Assembly: GCF_001698225.1 (NCBI RefSeq)
Contig: NZ_CP016594.1
Span: forward strand, 3,038,001-3,102,000
Origin: Gordonia terrae
GTDB lineage: Bacteria; Actinomycetota; Actinomycetes; Mycobacteriales; Mycobacteriaceae
Direction of reading: 5' to 3'
Length of the DNA stretch: 64,000 nt
The translations under genes and the position numbers were made by a program. This document shows, in pieces, positions 37,692 through 46,970 of this stretch. Under the pieces are notes generated by a model that searched no databases, was not told the origin of the DNA, and saw nothing but the letters and a program-made list of their open reading frames with translations. The stretch's first letter is position 1; the number at the start of each line of letters is the position of its first letter.

Positions 37692-38732
37692 TCAGCCGTC
37701 GGTGACGAACTCGGGCCGGTTCTCGGTCAGGTCGACATGGCCGACGAGATACTGCTCGTCGGTCGTCTCGACCCGCGGACCGTCGGCGTCGTAGTCCGGG
37801 GTGTAGGAAACGCGCCAGCGTACGGGCCCGACGACGTCGACGACGCCCGGGTCTGAGCCGCCCGCAGTGCCCTGGCTCGCGGGTGCACCGGGGTCCGGAT
37901 CACGAAGCAGATAGCGCAGCCCGGACAGATTCCGCGGGGCCGTCCACCGGACACTGCCATCGACCGCGGAGCGGTACAGCCGTTGGGTGCAGCCCTCGAC
38001 CTGCCGCCCCGCCTCGGCATCGGTCGACGCCGCACAGACGGCCAGGTGGGCCGACACCGCATCGCTGACGGCCCCGGCTCCGGTGGCACTCAGTTCACCG
38101 ACGACCCGCACCGCCATGGGTCCCCGGGGCGCGGTCGGATGATCGTCGTCCGATGCCCGCGCGGTGAAATCGGTGTCGCGCGAACCCCATCGCTGCGGCC
38201 CGGGGAACAGATGGACCGTGTCGCCCTCGTCGACCTCGGCACCGAAGAGCGTCGGTTGCACGACATGCAGTGATGCGATCCGCACCGCGACCGCGCCGTC
38301 GACGACCGCCCATCCGTCGGCGACCCGCGTCGTCCGGATCTCGGTGTCGATCACCCGCGTCCCCATCCGGTAGCGCACCGGGACGTCGGATTCCTGGCCA
38401 TCGGCTTCTGGGACATCGATTTCTGGGACATCCGATTCCGGTTCGCCGTCAGCCGCAGGCCGGACCTCGATGTCGGTGAGCTGCGCGGCTGCACGTTGTG
38501 CGCGCAGGACATTGTCGGTCAGGAACCGAGTGTCAGGGCGTGGGGCGATGACCCCCAGGGCGGCGTCGGCGTCGGCGTCGGCAAGTGCGTGAAGGTAGGT
38601 CCGCACCGCGTCCACGGGTGTGGTCGCGCGGTCGTCCTCCCGGGCCAGACCCACGACGAGCGCGGCGACCAGCACCACTGTGAGCACCGCCGCCGAGCCG
38701 CCGAAGACGATCACTCGTCTCCGGCGGCTCAC
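37692..38732 (-). CDS. Membrane-anchored hypothetical protein downstream of htpG
   Basis: This 346-residue protein has a short basic N-terminus and one transmembrane helix (VIVFGGSAAVLTVVLVAALVVGL), so most of it lies outside the membrane. An NTF2-like region (PVDAVRTYLHALADADADAALG) follows, typical of lipid-interacting actinobacterial proteins. Then comes an acidic repeat region (ESDVPEIDVPEADGQESDVP) and a second domain of about 150 residues with WRVSYTPDYDADG. No catalytic motif is visible. The GTG at 38732 begins 31 bases after the htpG stop, so the two genes probably share a transcript. The function is unknown. Confidence 0.68.
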   Translation of the reverse strand: MSRRRRVIVFGGSAAVLTVVLVAALVVGLAREDDRATTPVDAVRTYLHALADADADAALGVIAPRPDTRFLTDNVLRAQRAAAQLTDIEVRPAADGEPESDVPEIDVPEADGQESDVPVRYRMGTRVIDTEIRTTRVADGWAVVDGAVAVRIASLHVVQPTLFGAEVDEGDTVHLFPGPQRWGSRDTDFTARASDDDHPTAPRGPMAVRVVGELSATGAGAVSDAVSAHLAVCAASTDAEAGRQVEGCTQRLYRSAVDGSVRWTAPRNLSGLRYLLRDPDPGAPASQGTAGGSDPGVVDVVGPVRWRVSYTPDYDADGPRVETTDEQYLVGHVDLTENRPEFVTDG

Positions 38733-38763
38733 CGGCGTGACGTCCGTTGTCGGGAGGACGGGA

Positions 38764-40782
38764 TCAGGACTCCGAGCCGGCCGACGACCCGCTCCCGGCA
38801 AACGAGTCGGTGAGGCGGCCGGCGAGGATCTTCGCGAACTCGGCCGGGTCGTCGAGCTCGCCGCCCTCGGCGATGACGGCCATGCCGTACAGCAGCTTCG
38901 CCGTCGGCACCAACTGCTCGTGATCACCGTCGCCGTAGGCCTTGTTCAGGGCGGCGACCAGCGGGTGATCGGGGTTGAGCTCGAGGGCCCGCTTCGACTT
39001 GGGGAACTCCTGCCCGGACGCCCGGTACAGCTTCTCCAACTGCGGCGACATCGAGAACGTGTCCCCGACCAGACAGGCGGGCGACTCGGTGAGCCGAGAG
39101 GACAGCCGCGTCTCGCTGACATCGTCGGACAGGGTGGTCGTGAGCCAGCCCAGCAGATCGGCGTAGGTCTTGTTCTGTTCTTCCTTGGCCGAATCGTCGG
39201 TGTCCTCGTCGTCACCCTCGAGATCGACCGCGCCCTTGGCGATCGACTGGAAGGTCTTGCCGTCGAATTCGGCACCCGCCGAGACCCACATCTCGTCGAC
39301 CGGATCGGACAGGACGAGGACCTCGATCCCCTTGGCGCGGAAGGCCTCCATGTGCGGCGAGTTCACGATCTGCTGACGAGACTCGCCCGTCATGTAGTAG
39401 ATCGTCTCCTGACCGCTCTTCATCCGGCCGATGTAGTCCGCGAGCGTGGTGAGTTCGTCCTCGGAGTGGGTGGACGCGAACGACGACGCCTTCAGGAGCG
39501 CATCGCGGTTGTCCGGATCGTTGACGAGACCTTCCTTGAACACCCGGCCGAAGGCATCCCAGAAGGTGCGGTAGTCGTCCGGACGACCGGCGCGCATCTC
39601 GGTGACCGTCGAGATGACCTTCTTGGTGAGACGCCGACGGATCGCACGGATCTGCCGGTCCTGCTGCAGGATCTCGCGGGACACGTTCAACGACAGGTCG
39701 GCCGCGTCGACGACGCCCTTGACGAACCGCAGGTACTCCGGCATCAGTTCGGCGCAGTCGTCCATGATGAACACGCGCTTGACGTAGAGATGGATGCCGA
39801 CCTTGCTGTCCCGCATGAACAGATCGAACGGCGGCTGCGTCGGGATGAACAGCAGCGCCTGGTACTCGAAGGTGCCCTCGGCCTGCAGCGTGATGGTCTC
39901 CAGCGGCGCATCCCAGGCGTGGGAGACATGCCGGTAGAACTCCTGGTACTCCTCGTCGGTCACCTCCGAGCGCGACTTCGCCCAGAGCGCCTTCATCGAG
40001 TTGATCGTCTCCGATTCGACGACCGTCTTGGTCTCGGGCGTCTTCGGCTCGCCCGACTCGTCGGTCTCGGTCTCGGCGGTCTCGGCGGCGGGGGTCTCGA
40101 CCGGGACCGTCTTCTCGACGTCCATCCGGATCGGCCACGCGATGAAGTCCGAGTACCGCTTCACGAGCTGACGCAGTTTTGACTGATCCGAGTAGTCGTA
40201 GAGGTGGTCCTCGGTGTCGACGGGCTTGAGCGCCAACGTGACCGAGGTTCCCTGCGGGGCGTCGGGAACATCGTCGATCGTGTACGTGCCGTCGCCGGTC
40301 GACTCCCATCGGGTACCGGTGCTCTCCCCCGCCTTGCGGGTCACCAGGGTCACCTTCTCGGCGACCATGAACGTCGAGTAGAAGCCGATGCCGAACTGGC
40401 CGATCAGCTCCTCGGCGGCCGCGTCGGACACCCCGTTCGCGCGTGCTTCCGCGAGCGACCGGCGCAGCTCGGCCGTGCCCGACCGGGCCAGCGTGCCGAT
40501 CAGTCCGACGACCTCGTCCCGGGTCATGCCGATCCCGTTGTCGGCGACGACCAGCGTTCGGGCCTCCGGGTCCGGGTCGAGCGTGATGTGGAGGTCGGAG
40601 GTGTCGACGTCGAGATCCTTGTCGAGCAGGGACTCGAGCCGCAGCTTGTCCAGCGCGTCGGATGCGTTCGAGATCAACTCGCGCAGGAAGCTGTCCTTGT
40701 TGGAGTAGATCGAGTGCACCATGAGATCCAGCAGCTGCCGGGTCTCGGCCTGGAACTCGTGGACTTCGGGCTGAGCGCTCAT
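38764..40782 (-). CDS. htpG: Chaperone HtpG (bacterial Hsp90)
   Basis: This 672-residue ATP-dependent chaperone has the N-terminal GHKL ATPase domain with FLRELISNASDALDKLR, VADNGIGMTRDEV, GTLARSGTAE and IGQFGIGFYSTFMVAEKV. The middle domain follows with RRVFIMDDCAELMPEYLRFVKG and SLNVSREILQQDRQIRAIRR, and a C-terminal dimerisation domain with EKLYRASGQEFPKSKR. An acidic insertion (PVETPAAETAETETDESGEP) between N-domain and middle domain is longer than in E. coli. The ATG at 40782 begins the conserved MSAQPEVHEFQAET. The membrane protein follows, and an LmbE deacetylase gene is divergent. Confidence 0.95.
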   Translation of the reverse strand: MSAQPEVHEFQAETRQLLDLMVHSIYSNKDSFLRELISNASDALDKLRLESLLDKDLDVDTSDLHITLDPDPEARTLVVADNGIGMTRDEVVGLIGTLARSGTAELRRSLAEARANGVSDAAAEELIGQFGIGFYSTFMVAEKVTLVTRKAGESTGTRWESTGDGTYTIDDVPDAPQGTSVTLALKPVDTEDHLYDYSDQSKLRQLVKRYSDFIAWPIRMDVEKTVPVETPAAETAETETDESGEPKTPETKTVVESETINSMKALWAKSRSEVTDEEYQEFYRHVSHAWDAPLETITLQAEGTFEYQALLFIPTQPPFDLFMRDSKVGIHLYVKRVFIMDDCAELMPEYLRFVKGVVDAADLSLNVSREILQQDRQIRAIRRRLTKKVISTVTEMRAGRPDDYRTFWDAFGRVFKEGLVNDPDNRDALLKASSFASTHSEDELTTLADYIGRMKSGQETIYYMTGESRQQIVNSPHMEAFRAKGIEVLVLSDPVDEMWVSAGAEFDGKTFQSIAKGAVDLEGDDEDTDDSAKEEQNKTYADLLGWLTTTLSDDVSETRLSSRLTESPACLVGDTFSMSPQLEKLYRASGQEFPKSKRALELNPDHPLVAALNKAYGDGDHEQLVPTAKLLYGMAVIAEGGELDDPAEFAKILAGRLTDSFAGSGSSAGSES

Positions 40783-40955
40783 CGCAGACCTCCATGTTCT
40801 GTTCTCGTGCACCGTGCGGCGAGGATCCTCGCCCCGGTGCGACACGTGGGGACGGACACCGACTTTACCGAGAGGTGGTGTGGCTACCCTGGGTCGGGGA
40901 CCGACTAACCCGGACGACATCCGTGCCGTGCGGGAACGATCAGGAAGCCAGGTGG

Positions 40956-41711
40956 ATGGGCACACCGCGACTGCTGTTGGTGCACGCGCACCCCGACGAC
41001 GAATCCCTGTGGACCGGCGGCCTCATCGCGCGTCACACCGACGCCGGCGGCGAGGTGGACCTCGTGATGTGCACCTGGACCGACGGCACGGTCCGGCACC
41101 GCGAACTCACCGATGCCGCGACCATCCTCGGCATGCCCCGGCCACCGATCATGCTCGGCTACGCCGACGACCGGCGACCCGAATCGGCCCCCGACGCGCA
41201 ACGACTGTGCGCCGCGTCGTTCGACGAACAGGTCCGGGCACTCACCCACCACATCCGTGCTCTCCAGCCCGACATCGTGATCACCTACGACCCGCTGGGC
41301 ATCTACGGTCACCCCGACCATGTTCATGCTCATCGACTCGCATGCGCGGCCGCCGACGCCGCAGCGTCGACGAAGCTGTACCACCGCGCCGGGCCTGCTT
41401 GGCGAGTCCGCTCGCTGTATTTCGCCACGATTCCGGAATGGATGATGGACATCCTCGCGGAGAGCCTCTTCGCAGACATCCCCCGGGCGCAGCTGCCCGG
41501 GACGCCGGAGTCCGAGATCGACGTGGTCGTCGACGTGTCCGACCTGGCGGCCCGCAAGCGAGCCGCGGTCACCGCCCATCGTTCCGAGATCGATCGCAGC
41601 CGGGCCATCTCGGGGTTCATGTCGCTGCCCGACGACATCCAGGAGAAGTTGCTCGGCGTCGAGTGCTACCAGCGGCGCGACCTCGTCCCCGGTGGTTGCG
41701 ACCTCATCTAG
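40956..41711 (+). CDS. PIG-L/LmbE deacetylase (MshB-like)
   Basis: This 251-residue zinc hydrolase carries the metal motif LLLVHAHPDDESLWTGG (HPDDE) and a second HxxH-type site, YGHPDHVHAHRL. The family removes N-acetyl groups from sugars; MshB makes glucosamine-inositol in mycothiol synthesis and Mca cleaves mycothiol conjugates. The N-terminal motif and YDPLGIYGHPDHVH agree well with MshB, but the protein is about 50 residues shorter, so a paralogue is possible. An AGGAAGCCAGG site precedes the ATG. The 3' end overlaps recD on the other strand by 8 bases. Confidence 0.8.
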   Translation: MGTPRLLLVHAHPDDESLWTGGLIARHTDAGGEVDLVMCTWTDGTVRHRELTDAATILGMPRPPIMLGYADDRRPESAPDAQRLCAASFDEQVRALTHHIRALQPDIVITYDPLGIYGHPDHVHAHRLACAAADAAASTKLYHRAGPAWRVRSLYFATIPEWMMDILAESLFADIPRAQLPGTPESEIDVVVDVSDLAARKRAAVTAHRSEIDRSRAISGFMSLPDDIQEKLLGVECYQRRDLVPGGCDLI

Positions 41712-43593
41712 GACGTCGACGAACCCGATCATCCCGGTCGTCGAACGGCGTGACCGTCGATCGCAGACCACTGGCTCGCTGCACGCGACGGTCGACCGCT
41801 GCGGCGAGCACCTCCGGCGTGCCGACGATCCGCACGTGTTCGCGGGCACGGGTGATCGCGGTGTACAGCAACTCGCGGGTGAGCAGCTCCGAACCCGTGG
41901 GCGGGAGGATCACCGTCACCTGTCGGAACTGACTCCCCTGACTGCGGTGGATGGTCATCGCGTGGACCGATACGACGTCGGCAAGCTGCGTCGGATGCAA
42001 CAGTCGCGCCGTCCCGCCACGCCGGAAGGCGACCCGGACGGCGTCGACTCCGGACATCCGTCCCTCGGGGTCGGCGATCACGACTCCCGTGTCGCCGTTG
42101 AAGGTCGAGGTCTGCCGGTCGTTGGCGGTGACCAGGATCGGCTGTCCCGGATACCATCCGGCGACTTCGGCACCCGTGGTACCGAGCCACTCGGTGATCC
42201 TGGCCGACCACCCTCGGACTCCGGACGATCCCTCCCGATGCGCGCACAGCACGCGGTGGGCGTCCAGTGCATCGAGCGCAGCTGCGGCATCGGCACGGCG
42301 GGCGGCGACACGCAGCGTCCTCCCCCACTCGACGAGATCGGCGCGTACATCGTCGAGTTCGTCGGGAGCCACGAGCTCGACATTCGGGACGTCCTTTGCC
42401 GCCACGAGCCGCAGGACCTCGTCGGCGTCACCGGAATTCACGGCGGCGGCCACTCGTGAGATACCGCCGCCGAAACGGAACTGCCGACGCAGGGTGATGA
42501 CGCCGTCGGCGAGCTGATCCCTGTCCGCCGGGTCCGGTTCGTCGTCGGCATCCGCGAGCACCGCCTCGAGCGCGGTCCGCGACACCGCCATGGCGGTTTC
42601 CGAATCCTTCTGCGCCCCGGCCGCATCGGTTCGTTCGACGAGATCGGCGAGCACCGCCCCCGCCTCCACCGAGGCGAGCTGATGCGGGTCACCGACGAAG
42701 AGCACCCGCGCGTCGGGTCGGACCGCGTCGAGCAGGCGGCTCATCGCCGTCATCGACAGCATCGAGGTCTCGTCGACGACGATCACGTCGTGTGGGAGCG
42801 TACGCCCGCGGCCGTATCTCGGGTTGGCGCCCGGGCGCCATCCGAGCAGCGAATGCAACGTGACGGCGTGTGCCGTGACCGGGACCGTCGACTCCGCCTC
42901 CACCGAGGCCTGCAGCTGAGCCGCCGCGCGGCCGGTGGGCGCACACAACCCGATCCGCAGGCCGGGCCCCTGCAGCGCGTCCAGGACGGCGAGAATGCGT
43001 GCGACGGTGTAGGTCTTGCCCGTGCCCGGGCCGCCCGCCAGGACGGTGGTCCAGCGGGTCGCGGCAACCGCGGCGGCGAGCTTCTGCAGGTACCCGTCCT
43101 CGGGCGAGGTGTACACCGCGGCGATCGCGGCGCGCAGCGCGCCCGCGTCGACCACGGGCGAGGTCTGCGCACGCCGGGCCAGGGTGTCCCGGATCGTCTG
43201 CTCCTGCCGGAAGTACTTCTGGAGGTAGACCAGGGGGCCGTCGACGGAGCGCCGTACGACCAACGGACGCAACGGACCCGCCTCGCTGCCGGCCACCAGC
43301 GGGCTCTCGAGCAGGGCGTCGAGGACCGCTTCCGACGACGGGACCGTGAGATCCGGGATGGTCTCGCCGGCGAGCTCATCCAGCCGATCCAGCGCCAGGC
43401 ACGTCGAACCCAGGCGCACGGCACGTACGGCGAGCGCGGCGCCGAGTCGCGCGGTCTCGGACACCGGCTCGGCGCACATGGCGACGAGACGATCGGTGAT
43501 GTGCACGTCCGCGGCCGCCAGCACCCCGGCCTCGTTCCACTCGGCGAGCACACCGGTGGCCCATTCCGTCACCTGGACATCGGAAATGCTCAT
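41704..43593 (-). CDS. recD: Exodeoxyribonuclease V subunit alpha RecD
   Basis: This 629-residue 5'-3' helicase subunit has an N-terminal domain of about 200 residues, then Walker A VLAGGPGTGKTYTVARIL, Walker B DVIVVDETSMLS, LFVGDPHQLASVEAG (motif III) and ILVTANDRQTSTFNGDTGVV. The UvrD/RecD C-terminal motif VSVHAMTIHRSQGSQF comes near the end, and motif VI is in LLYTAITRAREHV. With RecB and RecC it forms the end-resecting RecBCD complex; in mycobacteria AdnAB takes over much of that role, so its cellular importance is open. Its ATG overlaps the recB stop in an ATGA junction. Confidence 0.94.
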   Translation of the reverse strand: MSISDVQVTEWATGVLAEWNEAGVLAAADVHITDRLVAMCAEPVSETARLGAALAVRAVRLGSTCLALDRLDELAGETIPDLTVPSSEAVLDALLESPLVAGSEAGPLRPLVVRRSVDGPLVYLQKYFRQEQTIRDTLARRAQTSPVVDAGALRAAIAAVYTSPEDGYLQKLAAAVAATRWTTVLAGGPGTGKTYTVARILAVLDALQGPGLRIGLCAPTGRAAAQLQASVEAESTVPVTAHAVTLHSLLGWRPGANPRYGRGRTLPHDVIVVDETSMLSMTAMSRLLDAVRPDARVLFVGDPHQLASVEAGAVLADLVERTDAAGAQKDSETAMAVSRTALEAVLADADDEPDPADRDQLADGVITLRRQFRFGGGISRVAAAVNSGDADEVLRLVAAKDVPNVELVAPDELDDVRADLVEWGRTLRVAARRADAAAALDALDAHRVLCAHREGSSGVRGWSARITEWLGTTGAEVAGWYPGQPILVTANDRQTSTFNGDTGVVIADPEGRMSGVDAVRVAFRRGGTARLLHPTQLADVVSVHAMTIHRSQGSQFRQVTVILPPTGSELLTRELLYTAITRAREHVRIVGTPEVLAAAVDRRVQRASGLRSTVTPFDDRDDRVRRRPR

Positions 43594-46500
43594 CGCGAAA
43601 CCCCTGCCAGCGCGTCGGACAGGTCGACGATCAGCTCCGCGGGCAGCGCCCACTCGAACACGCCGCAACCGGGCGGCGTGTCCGGACCGGCCATTCCCCG
43701 CACGAAGTGGTACTGCACCGGACCGAGGTGCCGGACCGGATCGTAACCCGGTACACGCCATCGCAGATAGCGATGCAACGCAACGGAATACAGCATCGCC
43801 TGCAGTGGGTAGTGCGCGGCGGTCATCTCGCCCGCCATCGCCGTGGTGTCGAAGTCCTCGACGAGGAGGTCGCCCGGACGGATCCGGTTCGTCTTGTAGT
43901 CGACGATGACATAACGCCCATCCGGGGTCCGCAGCACGGAATCGATGCTGCCCGTGAGGAACCCGCGCAGCTCCCGGGCGGGCAGTTCGCGGAGGTGGTC
44001 GGCGTAGTCCCGCAGCGGATCGTCGTCGGGCAGATGTCGGTCCAGGAGCTCGGCGAACACCCCCGGCGTCGCCCCGGCACCGCCGGGTGTGCGGTCCGAC
44101 GGTCCCAGCGGGAGCTCGAAGTCGAGTTCGGCGAGGCGATCACCCGGTTCCACACCCCACAGATCCCCGAATCCCAGTGGCGTGGTGAGAACGCCGACCA
44201 GCGCGGTGACCAGGGTGTCGGCGTCGATGTCGGCCGGCAGGACCCCGAGTGCGCGCGAACACAACTCGCGCACATGCGCGGCGATATCGGGTGCCGAGGT
44301 GTCGACGTACTCCAGGACCTCGTGCACCAGGGTTCCGAACGCCGCACCGTAGGGCAGCCCGTTCATCAGCGACGGCGTACCGGTCCGTTCACCATCCGGG
44401 GCCTCGTCGATGTCGGCGGGGTCGACGGCCGGCTCGTCGTTCAGGATGTCCTCGGTGGGTTCACTTCCGGTGGTGACGACCGGGCCACCGGGCGCTCCCG
44501 GCGCGCCGTGCGCGACGTCGGCGACGATGGCCGAGTACGACGTCCGACGCCATTCCTGATCGATGGCGCGCCGGAACCGCGCCACCCCGAGCGACGCTGC
44601 CTCGTCGACGGCCTGCGCCGGCGTCGTCACCCCGACGGCCTCGATGCGGCCGGCGGGTTCGACCGAGATCGCCGCGTCGCGTTCGGTCAGGGTGCGGAGC
44701 ACGCTCACGCAGGTGGGGTCGTCGTCCGGGATGGGCACGTCGGAAGCGACCGCCCAGACCGACTCTCCGGTCTCGGACGGAATCCGTGTCGCGGTGTCAC
44801 GCCCGAAGATCAGCCGGTGCAACGGTCCACTCGTGGTGTTCATCGACGGCGCCCACCACGCCACGACCTGCGACTGCGCCCGCGTCAGCGCCACGTAGAG
44901 GAGTCGGAGATCCTCGCCGGCGGTCTCCTCGGCGTACCGTTTGCGTCGGGCCGCACGCCCGGGGGCCTGCCCACCGCCGACGTCGAGCCGCCGCGTACCC
45001 GACTCGTCGTGGTAGGTGATGTTGCCGCGGTCGCCGATCCACGTCCCGTCCCAGCCATAGGGCACATAGACGATCGGGAACTGCAGACCCTTGCTGGCAT
45101 GCACGGTCATGATCTGGACCGCCTGGGTGTCACGGTCGAGTCGCCGGCTCTGGTCCTCGTACCGCTGTCGGGCGGACGTGTCCGTGATCCGCTCCGCCAG
45201 CCACTCCACGAGGCCGCTGAGTCCGGCCGAGGTCTCGACGACGTGCTTGTTGCACAGCGCGGACACCTGCAGGAGATCGGTGAGGACACGTTCGCCGTTC
45301 TCGGTGGCCAGCACCCGGGCGGCGACCCCGTGCGAATCGAGGAGCCGCTGTGTCATCGCGGCGAATCCGCCCTGCCCGAACACGCGTGCCAACGACGACA
45401 TCTCGGCCCCGAGCTCGGCGATCTCGGGTTCGCCCGCGGTCGCCACCCGCTCCGTCGACCAGCCGAGGAGCGTCGTGAGTGCGGCCAGCCGCACCCGCTC
45501 GGCACGCGACGGCTGCTCGACGGCGCGCATCACCCACAGCCAGTGCTGGGCCGCGGTCGTGGAGAACACGTTGACCCCCGACCCGATGACGGAGTTGATG
45601 CCGCGCTCGGCGAGTTCCCGCTGGAGTGGCTCGATGGTGCTGTTGAGCCGCACCAGGATCGCGATGTCACCGGGGTCGACCGGGCGGGAGGTGCCGTCGA
45701 CCTCGATCCTGGTCCCCTGGGCGAGTGTGTGTGCGATGTCGTCGGCGACATCGATCGCGATCCGGGTCCGGACGTCCTTCACCGAGGGCAGATTGTAGGA
45801 GTTGCGCGACGAGAAGTCGTTGCGCAGGAACGCGCGGATACGCAACGGCGGGCGGCCGTCCAGACGGCTCCCCGGATGGGCGGCCGAGACCGGATGCACC
45901 ACGATGCCCGGATGTCCCAGCGCTGCTTCGCCATACAGGTGACCGAGCGCGTCGACCAGGGCGCCGTCGGACCGACGGTTCACGTCGAGCGCCTGGAGGG
46001 TGTCGGCGGAGGACACCGCGGCGAGATAGCTGAGGACCTCCGCACCGCGGAACCCGTAGATCGACTGCTTGGGGTCGCCGACGAGGATGAGGCGACGGTG
46101 ACCGTGGAAGCAGCGCCGCACGATCTCCCACTGCAACGGGTCGGTGTCCTGGAACTCGTCGACCAGGACGACGGTGAAGGTGTCGCGAATCCGCCGGCAC
46201 GCGCGCTCGCCGACCACCGGGTCGGTCACGATCCGGTGCAGGATGGCCTGCAGGTCGTCATAGGTCCGCACCCGCGCATCGCGTTTCCGGGTCTCGACGA
46301 TGCGGCGGACCGCGGAGGCGAAACTCACCCGGCGGGCGGCGACCGCGTCGGCGGCGGGCCCGTCGGTCGCCTCGGACTCGTCCGGCGCCAACGCGACCGA
46401 CGCCTGACGCACCGCGTCGCGGGCGATGGCGCGGGCCTCGGAGAAGTCGAACTCCGGTGTGTCGCTTGCCCAGAAACCCCGGAGGTAGAGGTCCAGGGCC

Positions 46501-46970
46501 ACTTCTTCGGTGAGCTCGTCGACCTCCTCGACGATCGAGTAGACCAGTTCGCGTTCACCGAGGAATCCGAGCGCCTCCAGCATCCGATTGCAGAACGTGT
46601 GGGTGGTCGCGATCGTCGACGCGTCGAAGTCGCTCAGGGCCCGGGCCAGATTGCGACGCCGCGCGGCGACCTCGTCCGGTGTGCCCTGCGCCAGCATCTG
46701 CAGCAGCGCGTCGTGACCGGTGTCCGCGCCCGGGCGGGCCAGCCCGTCGAGCAACTCCCGCACGCGGTCTCGCATGCGTTCCCGCAACTCGGCGGTCGCG
46801 GCCCGACTGAATGTCACGAGCAGCATCTCCGAGATGGGTACGCCTTCGGCGATGTGCCGGGCGGCGAGACCGACGATGGCATAGGTCTTTCCGGTACCCG
46901 CGCTGGCCTCCAGGACCGTGGTGTGGTCCGGCAGGTCGGCGGTGATGTCGAACGTGGCCGGGCGTCTCAT
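43590..46970 (-). CDS. recB: Exodeoxyribonuclease V subunit beta RecB
   Basis: This 1126-residue UvrD-type helicase and nuclease has Walker A VLEASAGTGKTYAIVGLA, motif Ia GEGxxxMLLVTFSRAAT-like MLLVTFSRAATAELRERM, Walker B TVVLVDEFQDTDPLQW, motif III LILVGDPKQSIYGFRG, and the helicase C-half QIMTVHASKGLQFPIVYV. LRLLYVALTRAQSQV is motif VI. The C-terminal nuclease domain has the PD-(D/E)XK core GRYVIVDYKTNRI. It resects double-strand ends together with RecC and RecD. A GGGAGGGCAC site precedes the ATG, which overlaps the recC stop. Both junctions show a tightly coupled recC-recB-recD operon. Confidence 0.95.
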   Translation of the reverse strand: MRRPATFDITADLPDHTTVLEASAGTGKTYAIVGLAARHIAEGVPISEMLLVTFSRAATAELRERMRDRVRELLDGLARPGADTGHDALLQMLAQGTPDEVAARRRNLARALSDFDASTIATTHTFCNRMLEALGFLGERELVYSIVEEVDELTEEVALDLYLRGFWASDTPEFDFSEARAIARDAVRQASVALAPDESEATDGPAADAVAARRVSFASAVRRIVETRKRDARVRTYDDLQAILHRIVTDPVVGERACRRIRDTFTVVLVDEFQDTDPLQWEIVRRCFHGHRRLILVGDPKQSIYGFRGAEVLSYLAAVSSADTLQALDVNRRSDGALVDALGHLYGEAALGHPGIVVHPVSAAHPGSRLDGRPPLRIRAFLRNDFSSRNSYNLPSVKDVRTRIAIDVADDIAHTLAQGTRIEVDGTSRPVDPGDIAILVRLNSTIEPLQRELAERGINSVIGSGVNVFSTTAAQHWLWVMRAVEQPSRAERVRLAALTTLLGWSTERVATAGEPEIAELGAEMSSLARVFGQGGFAAMTQRLLDSHGVAARVLATENGERVLTDLLQVSALCNKHVVETSAGLSGLVEWLAERITDTSARQRYEDQSRRLDRDTQAVQIMTVHASKGLQFPIVYVPYGWDGTWIGDRGNITYHDESGTRRLDVGGGQAPGRAARRKRYAEETAGEDLRLLYVALTRAQSQVVAWWAPSMNTTSGPLHRLIFGRDTATRIPSETGESVWAVASDVPIPDDDPTCVSVLRTLTERDAAISVEPAGRIEAVGVTTPAQAVDEAASLGVARFRRAIDQEWRRTSYSAIVADVAHGAPGAPGGPVVTTGSEPTEDILNDEPAVDPADIDEAPDGERTGTPSLMNGLPYGAAFGTLVHEVLEYVDTSAPDIAAHVRELCSRALGVLPADIDADTLVTALVGVLTTPLGFGDLWGVEPGDRLAELDFELPLGPSDRTPGGAGATPGVFAELLDRHLPDDDPLRDYADHLRELPARELRGFLTGSIDSVLRTPDGRYVIVDYKTNRIRPGDLLVEDFDTTAMAGEMTAAHYPLQAMLYSVALHRYLRWRVPGYDPVRHLGPVQYHFVRGMAGPDTPPGCGVFEWALPAELIVDLSDALAGVSR

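Noticed and set aside
38733..38927. Longer N-terminus of the membrane protein after htpG
   Set aside because: It would overlap the end of htpG on the same strand and is low in complexity. The GTG at 38732 places the transmembrane helix directly after a short basic segment.
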